Shown here: positions 17,602 to 24,975 of the stretch, piece after piece
Numbering within the stretch: the first letter of the stretch is position 1
Layout: the number at the start of each line of letters is the position of its first letter
IMG/VR virus record: IMGVR_UViG_3300044982_000008
Location: 1-33,713 of that record
Source: a virus
Length of the DNA stretch: 33,713 nucleotides
Direction: 5' to 3' (one strand)
Translations under genes and position numbers: made by a program
The notes under the pieces: model-generated
Told to the model about the DNA's origin: nothing
Database searches by the model: none
What the model saw: only the letters and a program-made list of their open reading frames with translations

Positions 17602-17634
17602 GGCTCCGATTCTATCAGTTAGAAGGAGTGATCC
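17152..17634. mobile_element. HNH insertion flanked by TGATCC repeats
   Basis: The segment carrying the HNH gene is bounded by TGATCC at 17152-17157 and at 17629-17634. Removing one copy plus the insert would join GGATGATCC to CAATCTCTCAG. That recreates an ATGA overlap in which the downstream gene starts with ATG. The inserted DNA looks less GC-rich than its neighbours. It is best explained as a stand-alone homing endonuclease gene, since no intron or intein structure is needed to keep either flanking gene open. Confidence 0.55.
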
Positions 17635-18788
17635 CAATCTCTCAGGCACGGTACTTCTCGTCAACGGCCCAGCCTACGCAGCTGACCTCGAACATCTCCT
17701 CTTCGACTACTTCGATCCCGGTAGCTGCCATTACCGGCTTCCCGTCGAACTACCCGTACACCATTGCGATCGACTACGGTGACAGCCTTGAGGAGCTGTG
17801 CGACGTCACCTCTGCCGCTGGCCTGAACTTCAATGTGACCAGGGCTGTGGACGGCACGAGTGCGGCTTCGCACTCGGCTGGGGCTGTCATTCGCCATGTC
17901 AGTTCGGCTCGCGACTTCAACCTGTTCTATATCCACATGGGCTCCACGTCTGGCGTCCATGGTGTCACTGGCAATGTGGTCGGTGACACCGACGTCCAGA
18001 CGCTGAGCAATAAGACGTTCATTACGCCGACCCTGGCATCTGGGACGATCAGTGGGACGTGGAACTCCACGTCCACCATCTTCGATTCGACGTCCGCCAG
18101 TCTGGTTCCGTTCACCGTTCAGGGCTTCCCGGCCCAGAGTGCGAACATCTTCAACGTCTCACCGTCTAGTGGTAGCCCGCTGTTCTCTGTGGGCAGCGGT
18201 GCCACCAGCACCGCGACCGCAGTGGTTGACTCTCCGAGCGGCCAGACTGCTGACATTATCGACTTCCAGGTCAACGGATCTACGGTTGCCAGCATCTCCG
18301 CTCTTGGTGCACTGACGGCTAGCGGCATCACGGTCAGCAGTGGCATCGGTCAGAAGTTCCACGCAGTCAAGGCTGGTCCCACGTCCCGCCTGAGCGGGAC
18401 GGCTACAGCCGACCCTGATCTCACATTCTCTCTTCCGGCCGCTGGCCTGTATGAGTTTGAGGCGTCCCTGGGTGTGGGCAGTACGGGCGCCAATGGCATG
18501 ACTGGCCAGTTCATCTGCTCCACTACCACCTCCGGCAGCTATGCCGTGACAATCGTCAACTCTTCAGGGCAGGGTGGCACGATCTTCCCTGGCGTCCTCA
18601 CTGGCCTGGGTTCCCAGAACTTCACCACCTATGCCGCTTCTGGCACGATTCCGAACGGCTGCATGATCAAGGGTCAGCTGACCGTCTCCGGTGCTGGGAC
18701 GTTCGCTCTCTACTGGTCTGGCACTAGCGGTTCTGTCACCACCACCTTGACGACTGGCACCTACATGTCCGTCACGCGCATAGCGTAG
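17628..18788 (+). CDS. fibre-like/virion protein downstream of HNH insertion (386 aa)
   Basis: The first usable start is GTG at 17628, but it overlaps its own AGAAGGAG, so spacing is poor. The HNH insertion probably replaced an original ATG at the same codon. Residues about 14-90 form a beta module (TSIPVAAITGFPS, LNFNVTRAVDGTSAASHSAG) that ends in a GTSAASHS pattern like the adaptor-like protein. The middle has a NKTFITPTLASGTISGTWNS shaft motif common in phage fibres. The C-terminal 140 residues are a C1q/TNF-like beta sandwich (YEFEASLGVGS, FALYWSGTSGS). It is likely a receptor-binding or minor tail protein. Confidence 0.7.
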   Translation: MIPISQARYFSSTAQPTQLTSNISSSTTSIPVAAITGFPSNYPYTIAIDYGDSLEELCDVTSAAGLNFNVTRAVDGTSAASHSAGAVIRHVSSARDFNLFYIHMGSTSGVHGVTGNVVGDTDVQTLSNKTFITPTLASGTISGTWNSTSTIFDSTSASLVPFTVQGFPAQSANIFNVSPSSGSPLFSVGSGATSTATAVVDSPSGQTADIIDFQVNGSTVASISALGALTASGITVSSGIGQKFHAVKAGPTSRLSGTATADPDLTFSLPAAGLYEFEASLGVGSTGANGMTGQFICSTTTSGSYAVTIVNSSGQGGTIFPGVLTGLGSQNFTTYAASGTIPNGCMIKGQLTVSGAGTFALYWSGTSGSVTTTLTTGTYMSVTRIA

Positions 18789-18797
18789 GAGTTATAA

Positions 18798-20903
18798 ATG
18801 GGCTTCAATTCCATGATCAACCGCCTTCCGCAGAAGATCAGTGGAAGGGTCGCCAACGCCTACAGCGCGTACATTCCCCAGGACAACATCTATCAGTGGG
18901 CGCTCGGTGGTTACCCGCTGCTTTCGGCAGCGAGCACCGAGCGTCAGGATGTTGAACAGCCAGTCGAGCAGCGCAAGCAGCAGTTCGACAACTACAAGGA
19001 TCCCGGCGAGTACTCACTGAGTATGTGGTGGCTGCGATCCCAGTCAGAGTTCAATGGTGGGGCTGGCATTGTCTACCAAGACCCTGACACGCAGAACACT
19101 TACCTGCTTGCCAAGAACACCAGGTTCGACACCAGCCTTGGCATCGACCCGTTCACTGACTACAGCCACATCCAGCTCCTGCCCCAGATCGAACAGTCGA
19201 CTGTCTATCCGCTGACCCTGGATGCTGGGTCTCACGCGTTCTACACCTACCTTCAGTCGTTTGTCAGCGTCACTGGTGCCGACGCCGCCTTTGCGGCGCG
19301 CGGCCACACGGTCTACAACCTGACCATTACTAGCTCTGATGTTACTGTCACGAACAGTACTGTCCTGACGAATGATGCCAGTCAGTATGGGATCACCGGC
19401 GGTGTCGGCTACACCGGATCCGGGGTTCAGGGTGGCAACACTGCCTACGTCTACCACGACCAGAGCACGTTCGGTGGTGCCAACTCCGGCATCTGGAAGG
19501 TGACCGAGACTGGCACTGCCACTCGGATCTATGTGGATGACGGTACGCACAACCAGAAGACCATAGCCGTCTGCAAAACCGACCTGCTGCTTGGCAGTGG
19601 GAACCTGCTCTATCAGCTGAGTCCGGCAGCTGCCGCTAATACGGCGCTGCCTGCCTTCGCGGCAGCCATTCCTACTGGCCAGTACATCACCACGATGACC
19701 AGCGGTCCTGATGCTGTGTACGTGGGTGCCAACGATGGAGCCATGGGCTACATCTACAAGACGATCTACTCATCCACCGCACCCGGCACGATCATCGGAC
19801 TGGAGCAGGTTGCCGTTCTGCCCGAGGGCGAACAGGTCAACACCATCGCCTTCTATGTCGGCACCTACCTGATCCTCGCCACCGACCAGGGAGGTCGGGT
19901 GGCGACGGTAACTGATGCTGGCGTGCAGTACGGTCCCCTCATCTTCACCTTCCCGAAGGTTGTCGGTCAGACCAACGGGTGTCGTGGCATTGCCTTCTTC
20001 GGGTCACTGGCCAAGATGGGTGTCTACTCCAGTCAGCCTCAGCACGATGGTGCCTGGGGCACCATGTGCATCGACCTCGGTACGCTGAACAGCGACTCGG
20101 TTACCGGCTTCAGTACTAACGCATACTGCCGCTGGGTGTACGACGCGACCATGAACGCACCCATCAGTGACATGACGACTACCCAGTCTGGTCGACTGGT
20201 GGTTGCGGCTATTCCGCAGAGCGTCAACAACAGCTCCATCTGGGTACAGCACGCTACGAACTTCACACCAACCGGCTATCTCCAGACTGCTCGGTGTCGG
20301 TTCAATACCATTGAGCCGAAGCTGTTCAAGTTCTTCTCGATCCGCTGCACCTATCCACTGTCGGGTGATCTGGCTGTGTCTGTACTGGACACGGGTGGTG
20401 GTGAAACCAGCTACATCACGTACAACTCGGTTAATACCCCTGGCACTCAGGATATCGCCACGCCCACACCATCCGGGCCGCAGGACTGGATCAAGCTGAA
20501 GTTCTACTTCACTCGCGATACCAATCCCGCACTGACTCCCAACATGACTGGTTGGCAGATCAAGGCCATCCCTGGTATCACCAGGCAGCGCACTATTTCG
20601 AAGTGGTTCAACTGCTTCAATAACCAGCAGGACATGGAAGGTGCGCGTGTCGGCAGTGACATGTACGCTCTGGAAACACTTAACGCCGTGCGCCTCATGG
20701 CGCAACGGCAAGATGTGGTGATCCTTCAGGATCTGGTCAATCAAGTCAACGAGCTAGTCATTATCGACAACTACCAGTTCGTCATGACCACTTCCCCCGG
20801 ACCTAACGCAGAGAACTACGGCGGATTCCTGCGAGTGGACATGCGCACAGTTGCGGATGTCGTGCCACCCTTGCCCCCGACTACCGGGATACCAGTCGAC
20901 TAA
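18798..20903 (+). CDS. putative tail nozzle/tubular protein (701 aa)
   Basis: ATG with AGGAG at 18788-18792. The N-terminus (NRLPQKISGRVANAYSAYIPQDN) is typical of proteins that dock on an adaptor ring. The middle has repeated beta strands such as GQYITTMTSGPDAVYVGANDG and NTIAFYVGTYLILATDQGG, consistent with a beta-propeller. The C-terminal 100 residues include NVQVNEL-like helices. Length and position after the adaptor-like and fibre genes fit a podovirus tail nozzle (T7 gp12-type) protein. A large propeller fibre is an alternative. Confidence 0.6.
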   Translation: MGFNSMINRLPQKISGRVANAYSAYIPQDNIYQWALGGYPLLSAASTERQDVEQPVEQRKQQFDNYKDPGEYSLSMWWLRSQSEFNGGAGIVYQDPDTQNTYLLAKNTRFDTSLGIDPFTDYSHIQLLPQIEQSTVYPLTLDAGSHAFYTYLQSFVSVTGADAAFAARGHTVYNLTITSSDVTVTNSTVLTNDASQYGITGGVGYTGSGVQGGNTAYVYHDQSTFGGANSGIWKVTETGTATRIYVDDGTHNQKTIAVCKTDLLLGSGNLLYQLSPAAAANTALPAFAAAIPTGQYITTMTSGPDAVYVGANDGAMGYIYKTIYSSTAPGTIIGLEQVAVLPEGEQVNTIAFYVGTYLILATDQGGRVATVTDAGVQYGPLIFTFPKVVGQTNGCRGIAFFGSLAKMGVYSSQPQHDGAWGTMCIDLGTLNSDSVTGFSTNAYCRWVYDATMNAPISDMTTTQSGRLVVAAIPQSVNNSSIWVQHATNFTPTGYLQTARCRFNTIEPKLFKFFSIRCTYPLSGDLAVSVLDTGGGETSYITYNSVNTPGTQDIATPTPSGPQDWIKLKFYFTRDTNPALTPNMTGWQIKAIPGITRQRTISKWFNCFNNQQDMEGARVGSDMYALETLNAVRLMAQRQDVVILQDLVNQVNELVIIDNYQFVMTTSPGPNAENYGGFLRVDMRTVADVVPPLPPTTGIPVD

Positions 20904-20913
20904 GGGGAGAGCA

Positions 20914-21231
20914 TTGGATCTGGGGAATCTCATCGCACTGATGATGTCCATAGCTGTGGGCATCGCCACTGTCATCGGCACCTTCTTGGGAGTTAGATCC
21001 AATAAGGTGCAGAACAGTGCGTCAGTCAATCAGCTATTGGAAAGCAGGAACCATATGCTTCAGCAGGACATCGCAGTCAAGGACGCCTTGATTGAGGAAC
21101 TGAGGAAGCAGGTAGAGATGCTCACCAACTTGGTGACGCAGAAGGCTGACGTGGAATCAGTGCGCAAGATCGTAGATGAGATCAAGACCCTCGTTGAGGG
21201 GATAGCGAGTGCCAACAGTGGGCAAGCCTGA
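20914..21231 (+). CDS. membrane-anchored coiled-coil protein, lysis region (105 aa)
   Basis: I use the TTG at 20914 with AAGGGGAG at 20902-20909. An upstream in-frame start would overlap the nozzle gene. Residues about 4-25 form one transmembrane helix (LIALMMSIAVGIATVIGTFL). Residues about 33-98 form a charged coiled coil (ALIEELRKQVEMLTNLVTQK). This is the layout of an inner-membrane spanin or a class III holin. It starts the lysis-like cluster and overlaps the next gene by 23 bases. Confidence 0.6.
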   Translation: MDLGNLIALMMSIAVGIATVIGTFLGVRSNKVQNSASVNQLLESRNHMLQQDIAVKDALIEELRKQVEMLTNLVTQKADVESVRKIVDEIKTLVEGIASANSGQA

Positions 21232-21472
21232 TTGGTTTGATCGTGATATCATTCAAGACCCGGTTCGCGAGGTAGACATCGAGGCACTCAAGCGAGTGCA
21301 GCGAGTCTTGCACTGCGAACCGACGGGGACCATGGATGACATCACGAGGATGCACATTCGTGGAATGCAGAAGATGTTCCGACTGCGCGTTCATGGCGCA
21401 GTCGACCAAGCTACAGCCGAAGTGATCGACAAGCTTCGCCCTGGGGGCAGCTTTGGAGAGGATACCGAGTGA
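21209..21472 (+). CDS. peptidoglycan-binding-domain-like small protein (87 aa)
   Basis: GTG at 21209 with GAGGGG at 21195-21200. Residues about 20-80 (VDIEALKRVQRVLHCEPTGT, then IRGMQKMFRLRVHGAVDQAT) show the two repeated halves and G-x-[VL]-D-x-x-T ends of PG_binding_1 domains. No catalytic domain is attached. It lies directly before the holin and overlaps it (GTGA), so a role in lysis or in positioning a virion hydrolase is likely. It could also be the product of a fragmented endolysin gene. Confidence 0.65.
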   Translation: MPTVGKPDWFDRDIIQDPVREVDIEALKRVQRVLHCEPTGTMDDITRMHIRGMQKMFRLRVHGAVDQATAEVIDKLRPGGSFGEDTE

Positions 21473-21678
21473 CCAAGAAGCAGCTGTTGCAGGTTGCCCA
21501 TACCTGTGTCGCGACCCTGATCGGCCTGGCTCCGTTTGTTCCCGAACTCGTGGGCAAGCTGGGCGTGTCTACGACTGCCGGTGTCGGCGCGGGAGCAATC
21601 GCGATTGCGGGGGCAATCACGAAGCTCGTTCAGGTTCCGACCGTTAGCGCATACCTTAAGAAGACCTTCAACGTCTAG
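21469..21678 (+). CDS. putative holin (69 aa)
   Basis: GTG overlaps the previous stop (GTGA). The 69-residue protein has a basic N-terminus (TKKQ), a first hydrophobic helix (HTCVATLIGLAPFVPELV), a Gly/Ala-rich second helix (GVGAGAIAIAGAITKLV) and a charged C-terminus (YLKKTFNV). This fits a two-helix holin, which lets endolysin cross the membrane. It is the last gene of the late operon and is followed by a strong terminator. A small structural membrane protein is less likely. Confidence 0.7.
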   Translation: MTKKQLLQVAHTCVATLIGLAPFVPELVGKLGVSTTAGVGAGAIAIAGAITKLVQVPTVSAYLKKTFNV

Positions 21679-21688
21679 CCACAAAGAT

Positions 21689-21728
21689 GCCCCACCAGGA
21701 CACTACCTCAGTCCTGGTGGGGCTTTCT
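21689..21728. terminator. bidirectional Rho-independent terminator
   Basis: Bases 21689-21701 (GCCCCACCAGGAC) pair perfectly with 21711-21723 around a 9-base loop, followed by TTTCTT. On the opposite strand the stem is followed by ATCTTTGT. It lies between the converging holin gene and the 54-aa minus-strand gene, so it can stop both. Confidence 0.95.
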
Positions 21729-21733
21729 TGCGT

Positions 21734-21898
21734 TTAGAAGATGTCTGCCGTAATGACGATCTTCTCGTCATTATCGAGACTTTGGATCATCTCAATCACA
21801 TACAAGACGCATTCAAGCGTCTCATTGTCGGTCTCGAAGGTCTTGGTGTCTGACGTGTCATACTCTTCACTATGTACGCTTACCGAATAGAAGCTCAC
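21734..21898 (-). CDS. small acidic hypothetical protein (54 aa)
   Basis: A GTG at 21898 overlaps the stop of the upstream minus-strand gene (GTGA), and the frame ends in TAA beside the terminator. The product is acidic with a beta/alpha pattern (SVHSEEYDTSDTKTFETDNE, then LYVIEMIQSLDNDEKIVI). Every neighbour in this block uses the same overlap style, which supports the call despite the length. It is the last gene of the minus-strand operon. The function is unknown. Confidence 0.6.
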   Translation of the reverse strand: MSFYSVSVHSEEYDTSDTKTFETDNETLECVLYVIEMIQSLDNDEKIVITADIF

Positions 21899-22095
21899 TC
21901 GGTCACCTCGATCGGACTCATGGACTCCTCCGGCTCATCGAACTGAGCAGGCTGCCAACCAAACGTGTCCTGAAGCTCAGCCCAGGAGATGGTCATTCCA
22001 GGCTGCCACTGGACATCCTCAGTCTCACTGAGGGGTTCGGTGACGGGACTGAACAGTGCCAGCTGTCCGTCCGTCGGCTCGAATTGCTCACTCAT
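21895..22095 (-). CDS. small acidic hypothetical protein (66 aa)
   Basis: ATG at 22095. A TTG two codons earlier at 22101 is also possible and has GAGGAAG closer to it. The product is acidic and Pro/Glu-rich with two Trp (DVQWQPGMTISWAELQDTFG) and ends in SPIEVTE. It overlaps both neighbours by a few bases. No family is recognised. Low charge and short length suggest a partner-binding peptide such as an inhibitor or anti-host factor, but this is a guess. Confidence 0.5.
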   Translation of the reverse strand: MSEQFEPTDGQLALFSPVTEPLSETEDVQWQPGMTISWAELQDTFGWQPAQFDEPEESMSPIEVTE

Positions 22096-22282
22096 AGCCA
22101 AGCTTCTTCCTCTCCTTGATGGTCTTCAGGATGACGTCAACGATGATGTCAGCGTTCGGCTCATGGCAACGATCGCCACCAGGACTGAAGTCGCGAAGCC
22201 ATACCAGCAGCTTCGGATTGTCCGTAATCTTGATGACTGCCTCCGCGCCCATACGCGCAGTCATCCTGTCCTTCCACTTCAT
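22088..22282 (-). CDS. small basic hypothetical protein (64 aa)
   Basis: I use the ATG at 22282 because AAGGAG sits about 5 bases upstream. An open extension to 22333 lies inside the preceding gene. Residues about 15-30 (AVIKITDNPKLLVWLRDFS) and a basic C-terminal helix (ILKTIKERKKLGYE) are visible. One Cys-His pair (DRCHEP) is too little for a metal site. It overlaps the next gene by 8 bases. The function is unknown. Confidence 0.55.
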   Translation of the reverse strand: MKWKDRMTARMGAEAVIKITDNPKLLVWLRDFSPGGDRCHEPNADIIVDVILKTIKERKKLGYE

Positions 22283-22283
22283 C

Positions 22284-22580
22284 TCACTCCTTGTCGAGCG
22301 TCTTGACTGTCCGGGTCTTGATCCAGATGACATCCGTCTTCGAAATCAAACGATACTCGGTCTTCAGCTCATCTGTGGGGACCATCACAAAGTCTCCACC
22401 ATGCCGCGACAGCAACTGCTGCGCGGCTACCTGGCGATACTCCAGGTAGCTCATGTCACCGACCTTGTCGGTCGGCACCTTGGACTCAAGCGGGAACCGC
22501 TCGGTGTAGACATTGGTACTGAAACGGCCATCCTCATCGTCCGCGATGTATCGAATCTCAAGCTCAACTTCCCAGGCCAT
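22284..22580 (-). CDS. hypothetical protein (98 aa)
   Basis: ATG at 22580 with AGGAGA upstream. The protein begins with a strand-rich part (WEVELEIRYIADDEDGRF), then a helix (YLEYRQVAAQQLLSRHGGDF) and a final strand region (YRLISKTDVIWIKTRTVKTL). The alternating pattern looks like a compact alpha/beta domain. No catalytic or metal motif is seen. It lies downstream of the primase and may be co-transcribed with it. Confidence 0.6.
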   Translation of the reverse strand: MAWEVELEIRYIADDEDGRFSTNVYTERFPLESKVPTDKVGDMSYLEYRQVAAQQLLSRHGGDFVMVPTDELKTEYRLISKTDVIWIKTRTVKTLDKE

Positions 22581-22588
22581 GCTCTCTC

Positions 22589-22819
22589 CTATTCGACTCG
22601 ACGCGTGTCGAGGTAGTAGTAATCGTTCTCCAGGCCACGGTTGCCAACAGAGAACTGTGCTCCGCTCTCGTGCATCCTGCCGCCAAGCTCCTTGCAGCGA
22701 CGATCAAGGAAGTCCCTGGCCTTGTCCTCATCGAAGGTGATGAACAGTAGCTCGCTCAGTTCGAAGCCGGGCGATCCCATGGGGACGAAGTTGTTCCATA
22801 CCAGGTGGACATCTGTCAT
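22589..22819 (-). CDS. hypothetical protein (76 aa)
   Basis: The ATG at 22819 overlaps the stop of the Toprim gene (ATGA), so translation is coupled to the primase. An in-frame start further upstream is an extension into that gene. The peptide has an alpha/beta pattern (LLFITFDEDKARDFLDRRC) and a tail rich in Gly, Asn, Tyr and Arg (LENDYYYLDTRRVE). No family is recognised. Its position suggests an accessory replication or host-takeover peptide. Confidence 0.55.
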   Translation of the reverse strand: MTDVHLVWNNFVPMGSPGFELSELLFITFDEDKARDFLDRRCKELGGRMHESGAQFSVGNRGLENDYYYLDTRRVE

Positions 22820-23457
22820 TCCGGCCTGATCTTCTCCTTCAGGAAGTCCCCACCGAACTTGACGAAGCACGAGTTCACGTCCTCACCGTTCGGCATTGGG
22901 ATGTTAACTGCTCGATCATACTCCGTCATGACCTTCTCGGCAAACTCTTGACCTGCATCGTCTCCGTCGGAGAAGACGTACACACGACTGAAGTCCTGGA
23001 GGATGCTGGACCAGTGGGGCTGCCAGCTCTTGGCACCCGGCACTCCAAGTGCCGGGATGTCCAGCTGCTGCAAGGTCAGGCAGTCCATCTCACCTTCGGT
23101 CAAGGCGATGAAGTTGGTGGCGCTGTCATAGGACAGCGCACCGAAGAGGCGTGACTTGGTGCCACTGGGTTTCAGATATTTCTTATGCCCGGTGATGCCC
23201 TTGCAGTCATGGTCCTTGATGCAGCGGAACGTCATGGCAACCACGCCTACCGGCGTGAGGTAGGGAATGGCCAGCCTGCCGACGTAGGACTCATGTCCAG
23301 TCATCGGTTCGGCGACGACTCCCAGGCCGTTTTGCCTTGCGAACTCCAGATCTATCCCCCGACCGGCGAGCCATGCGGCTGCTCGATCCACGTGCTCCGC
23401 GTAGGACAGCGTCGCCTGATCCAGAAATTTCCGCTGCTCTTTGGAGAGCATCACCAT
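22816..23457 (-). CDS. Toprim-domain primase subunit or C-terminal half of primase
   Basis: The ATG at 23457 has GAAGGA about 8 bases upstream, inside the zinc-finger ORF. The 213 residues form a Toprim-type catalytic domain. ALTEGEMDCL near residues 119-127 holds the catalytic Glu, and VFSDGDDAGQEFA near residues 161-173 holds the DxDxAG metal-binding motif. The N-terminal 50 residues are helical with an LAGRGIDLEFARQNGLGVV segment, as in DnaG-type linkers. The CHC2 zinc finger is in another frame immediately upstream, so the primase is split. It is expected to make RNA primers for phage replication. Confidence 0.85.
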   Translation of the reverse strand: MVMLSKEQRKFLDQATLSYAEHVDRAAAWLAGRGIDLEFARQNGLGVVAEPMTGHESYVGRLAIPYLTPVGVVAMTFRCIKDHDCKGITGHKKYLKPSGTKSRLFGALSYDSATNFIALTEGEMDCLTLQQLDIPALGVPGAKSWQPHWSSILQDFSRVYVFSDGDDAGQEFAEKVMTEYDRAVNIPMPNGEDVNSCFVKFGGDFLKEKIRPE

Positions 23458-23740
23458 AGGTCAGTCCTTCATGTTGCATGAGAACGTGCTCAGCACGCCC
23501 CTGGATCCCACAAGCGTGACACTTGTACAGCTCATCACGAGTGGAGACCGAAGCAGACGCAGAGCTGTCGGCATGGAACGGACACTTGCACGGCCGCCAT
23601 CCATAGCCACTCGGTACCTCAACTCCATACTGAGCCAGAATTGAGGCGATGGGGAAGAGGGGCTCATCGGAGCCCCTATCCCTGTCAATCGCCCACCTCG
23701 ACGACGAAGGAGATACCGAAGTCAGTGCGCTCGCGCGCAC
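23291..23740 (-). CDS. CHC2 zinc-finger half of primase (start uncertain)
   Basis: The frame holds a CHC2-type primase zinc finger. CKCPFH (Cys 53, His 56) is followed by YKCHACGIQG (Cys 74, Cys 77) and the family-like HEGLTYGDALQRAAEI helix. The listed GTG at 23740 is the only ATG/GTG/TTG before the domain, but it lacks a Shine-Dalgarno and overlaps the upstream gene in antisense-looking sequence. Real translation may start at ATT 23689 or CTG 23628 regions, or be entered by a frameshift. The last 45 residues (low-complexity Arg/Ser) overlap the Toprim ORF. Confidence 0.65.
   Translation of the reverse strand: MRASALTSVSPSSSRWAIDRDRGSDEPLFPIASILAQYGVEVPSGYGWRPCKCPFHADSSASASVSTRDELYKCHACGIQGRAEHVLMQHEGLTYGDALQRAAEISGSGDAVLRGARGSSSRMARRSGDRSGVRKAKRPGSRRRTDDWT
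23658..23677 (-). other. 8-bp hairpin before the primase zinc finger
   Basis: AGGGGCTC at 23658-23665 pairs perfectly with GAGCCCCT at 23670-23677 around a 4-base loop. On the minus strand it lies about 8 bases after the stop of the 61-aa gene and just before the zinc-finger domain. It overlaps the uncertain primase start, so it may control initiation or frame choice. Confidence 0.6.
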
Positions 23741-23870
23741 GGTCCATGATGAAGCCCTCGAACTTCTCCATGGTGTTGTCCTTCTGGCACTTCTTCAGCT
23801 TCTCTGCCTCATACGGAGTCAGGTCCATCTCGGTCGGGAGAGGGTCCTCCCAGAAGATTCGAATCCTCAC
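23685..23870 (-). CDS. small hypothetical protein (61 aa)
   Basis: GTG at 23870 overlaps the stop of the upstream nuclease gene (GTGA). The product has short strands at both ends (RIRIFWEDPLP, GISFVVEVGD) around a charged helix (YEAEKLKKCQKDNTMEKFEG). This simple alpha/beta pattern gives no function. It sits between the PD-(D/E)XK nuclease and the primase, so it may be an accessory DNA-metabolism peptide. Confidence 0.55.
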   Translation of the reverse strand: MRIRIFWEDPLPTEMDLTPYEAEKLKKCQKDNTMEKFEGFIMDRARERTDFGISFVVEVGD

Positions 23871-24250
23871 TTAGCCATCTCCTTCAGCGCCGCCTCAGCG
23901 GCGTCGGTGATTTCGTAGTAGGTCTCAGCCATCCTGAGCACAGCCACGAACGTGTCGCCATCCATGGTTACGTACCACTGACCAGGCGAACCCTTGCGAA
24001 CTCGCTTGTGCCAGACGACGTTAAGCCAGCTCTTACGCTGCTTACCTTCCCGGTTGGCTTCGTCAACCCACTCGGCAAGTGTCATCCTCGCATGGTTCTT
24101 GACCTCGATACATGCGAACGGAAGGACGTCGATGTCACCTTCATCGTTCTTACCCATGAGCGGTAGACGCTTACTATTCGGCCACCACCTGCTTAGGAAG
24201 GAGACGATAGCGGTCTCTGCCGCTGTGCCCTTCTGCTTTTCCTTGCTCAC
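23867..24250 (-). CDS. PD-(D/E)XK nuclease, Holliday-junction-resolvase-like (127 aa)
   Basis: I chose GTG at 24250 because AGGGG lies 7 bases upstream and it overlaps the previous stop (GTGA). A GTG at 24256 is an alternative. The catalytic set is visible: Glu near residue 12 (GTAAETAIVSFL), Asp in GDIDV near residues 38-42, and the IEVKNH motif near residues 48-53. The family fold is that of small phage endonucleases and resolvases. The C-terminus (TYYEITDAAEAALKEMAK) is a helical tail. It likely trims or resolves DNA during replication. Confidence 0.75.
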   Translation of the reverse strand: MSKEKQKGTAAETAIVSFLSRWWPNSKRLPLMGKNDEGDIDVLPFACIEVKNHARMTLAEWVDEANREGKQRKSWLNVVWHKRVRKGSPGQWYVTMDGDTFVAVLRMAETYYEITDAAEAALKEMAK

Positions 24251-24426
24251 TTCCACCCCTTGTCGGCAGGGCAGTTGACACTAACTAGCTCGTCGCCGAC
24301 CGGGATCACTGCCGTGTCGCAGTCAAGACAGCGACGGTGAGGCCGTGCACAGAAGCGGCACGGCTGCTCATCCGTCCACACGGACGTCTCGCGGTGGTCA
24401 CAGTTCTTCTTCGGTCCAGTCCACAT
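24247..24426 (-). CDS. small Cys/His-rich zinc-ribbon-like protein (59 aa)
   Basis: The ATG at 24426 forms a TGATG overlap with the upstream stop. Cysteines occur as NCDHRE, PCRFCARPHRRCLDCD and VNCPAD, giving two CxxC knuckles suitable for one or two zinc ions. The protein is otherwise short and charged. It precedes the PD-(D/E)XK nuclease with GTGA coupling. The role is unknown: possibly nucleic-acid or protein binding. Confidence 0.6.
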   Translation of the reverse strand: MWTGPKKNCDHRETSVWTDEQPCRFCARPHRRCLDCDTAVIPVGDELVSVNCPADKGWK

Positions 24427-24596
24427 CACCAGATCACCTCCGCACCAGCTGTTGGGTCATCATAAGAGTAGATCGACATGCAGTACTGATATCCGTCATC
24501 AGAGAGACCGACCCGCCAGCCATCAGCCATGGCCTTCTCGATCACCTGCTCGATCTCGTTGGCCCACACTGCCGCGCTCTTCTCATGCTTGCTCAT
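24426..24596 (-). CDS. small hypothetical protein (56 aa)
   Basis: The ATG at 24596 overlaps the upstream stop (ATGA). A longer in-frame start lies inside the upstream gene. The product has an amphipathic helix (SAAVWANEIEQVIEKAMADG) followed by short strands (WRVGLSDDGYQYCMSIYSYD). It looks like a compact helix plus beta-hairpin domain. Function not recognised. Confidence 0.55.
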   Translation of the reverse strand: MSKHEKSAAVWANEIEQVIEKAMADGWRVGLSDDGYQYCMSIYSYDDPTAGAEVIW

Positions 24597-24973
24597 GCGA
24601 TGATTCCAATCCGCCCGTCCGGCCACTTACCCTTGCTCGGTCCCTTGTGGCTCACACCATAGGTAGTCGTCTCACATCTGCGGCAGAACCAGGCGTTGTT
24701 CACCTTGCCACCGAACACTGACGGACCGCCGCGAAGACTCCAGTGGCGTTCAGTCTTGGGCTCGATGTTCGTTCCCTTGCAGTCGTCACACCGCATGGTG
24801 CGGTTGTACTCGTCGTACATGATCCGGTTCTGCTCGGCATTGTTCCAGACGTTCGGATCAGTGCTGATACTCCGGTTGTTCATGACGAAGCCGTCTTCGT
24901 TCACATAGTGCCACGTCTCCCACGCGGGGCCGTGGTCCTCAGGATCCTCGGACTTCTTCCACTCGAACGGCAT
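24593..24973 (-). CDS. zinc-ribbon-like hypothetical protein (126 aa)
   Basis: ATG with GAGGAG upstream. Two CxxC pairs about 35 residues apart (MRCDDCKGTN and AWFCRRCETT) form a probable zinc ribbon. The first 50 residues are Trp/Asn/Glu-rich (EWKKSEDPEDHGPAWETWHY). The C-terminus (KGKWPDGRIGIIA) is short. Such ribbons are common in phage DNA- or RNA-binding proteins, but no family is recognised. Confidence 0.6.
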   Translation of the reverse strand: MPFEWKKSEDPEDHGPAWETWHYVNEDGFVMNNRSISTDPNVWNNAEQNRIMYDEYNRTMRCDDCKGTNIEPKTERHWSLRGGPSVFGGKVNNAWFCRRCETTTYGVSHKGPSKGKWPDGRIGIIA

Positions 24974-24975
24974 CT

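Noticed and set aside
17137-17634. group I intron or intein carrying the HNH gene
   Set aside because: The insert lies between two genes, not within one, and neither neighbour needs splicing to be intact.
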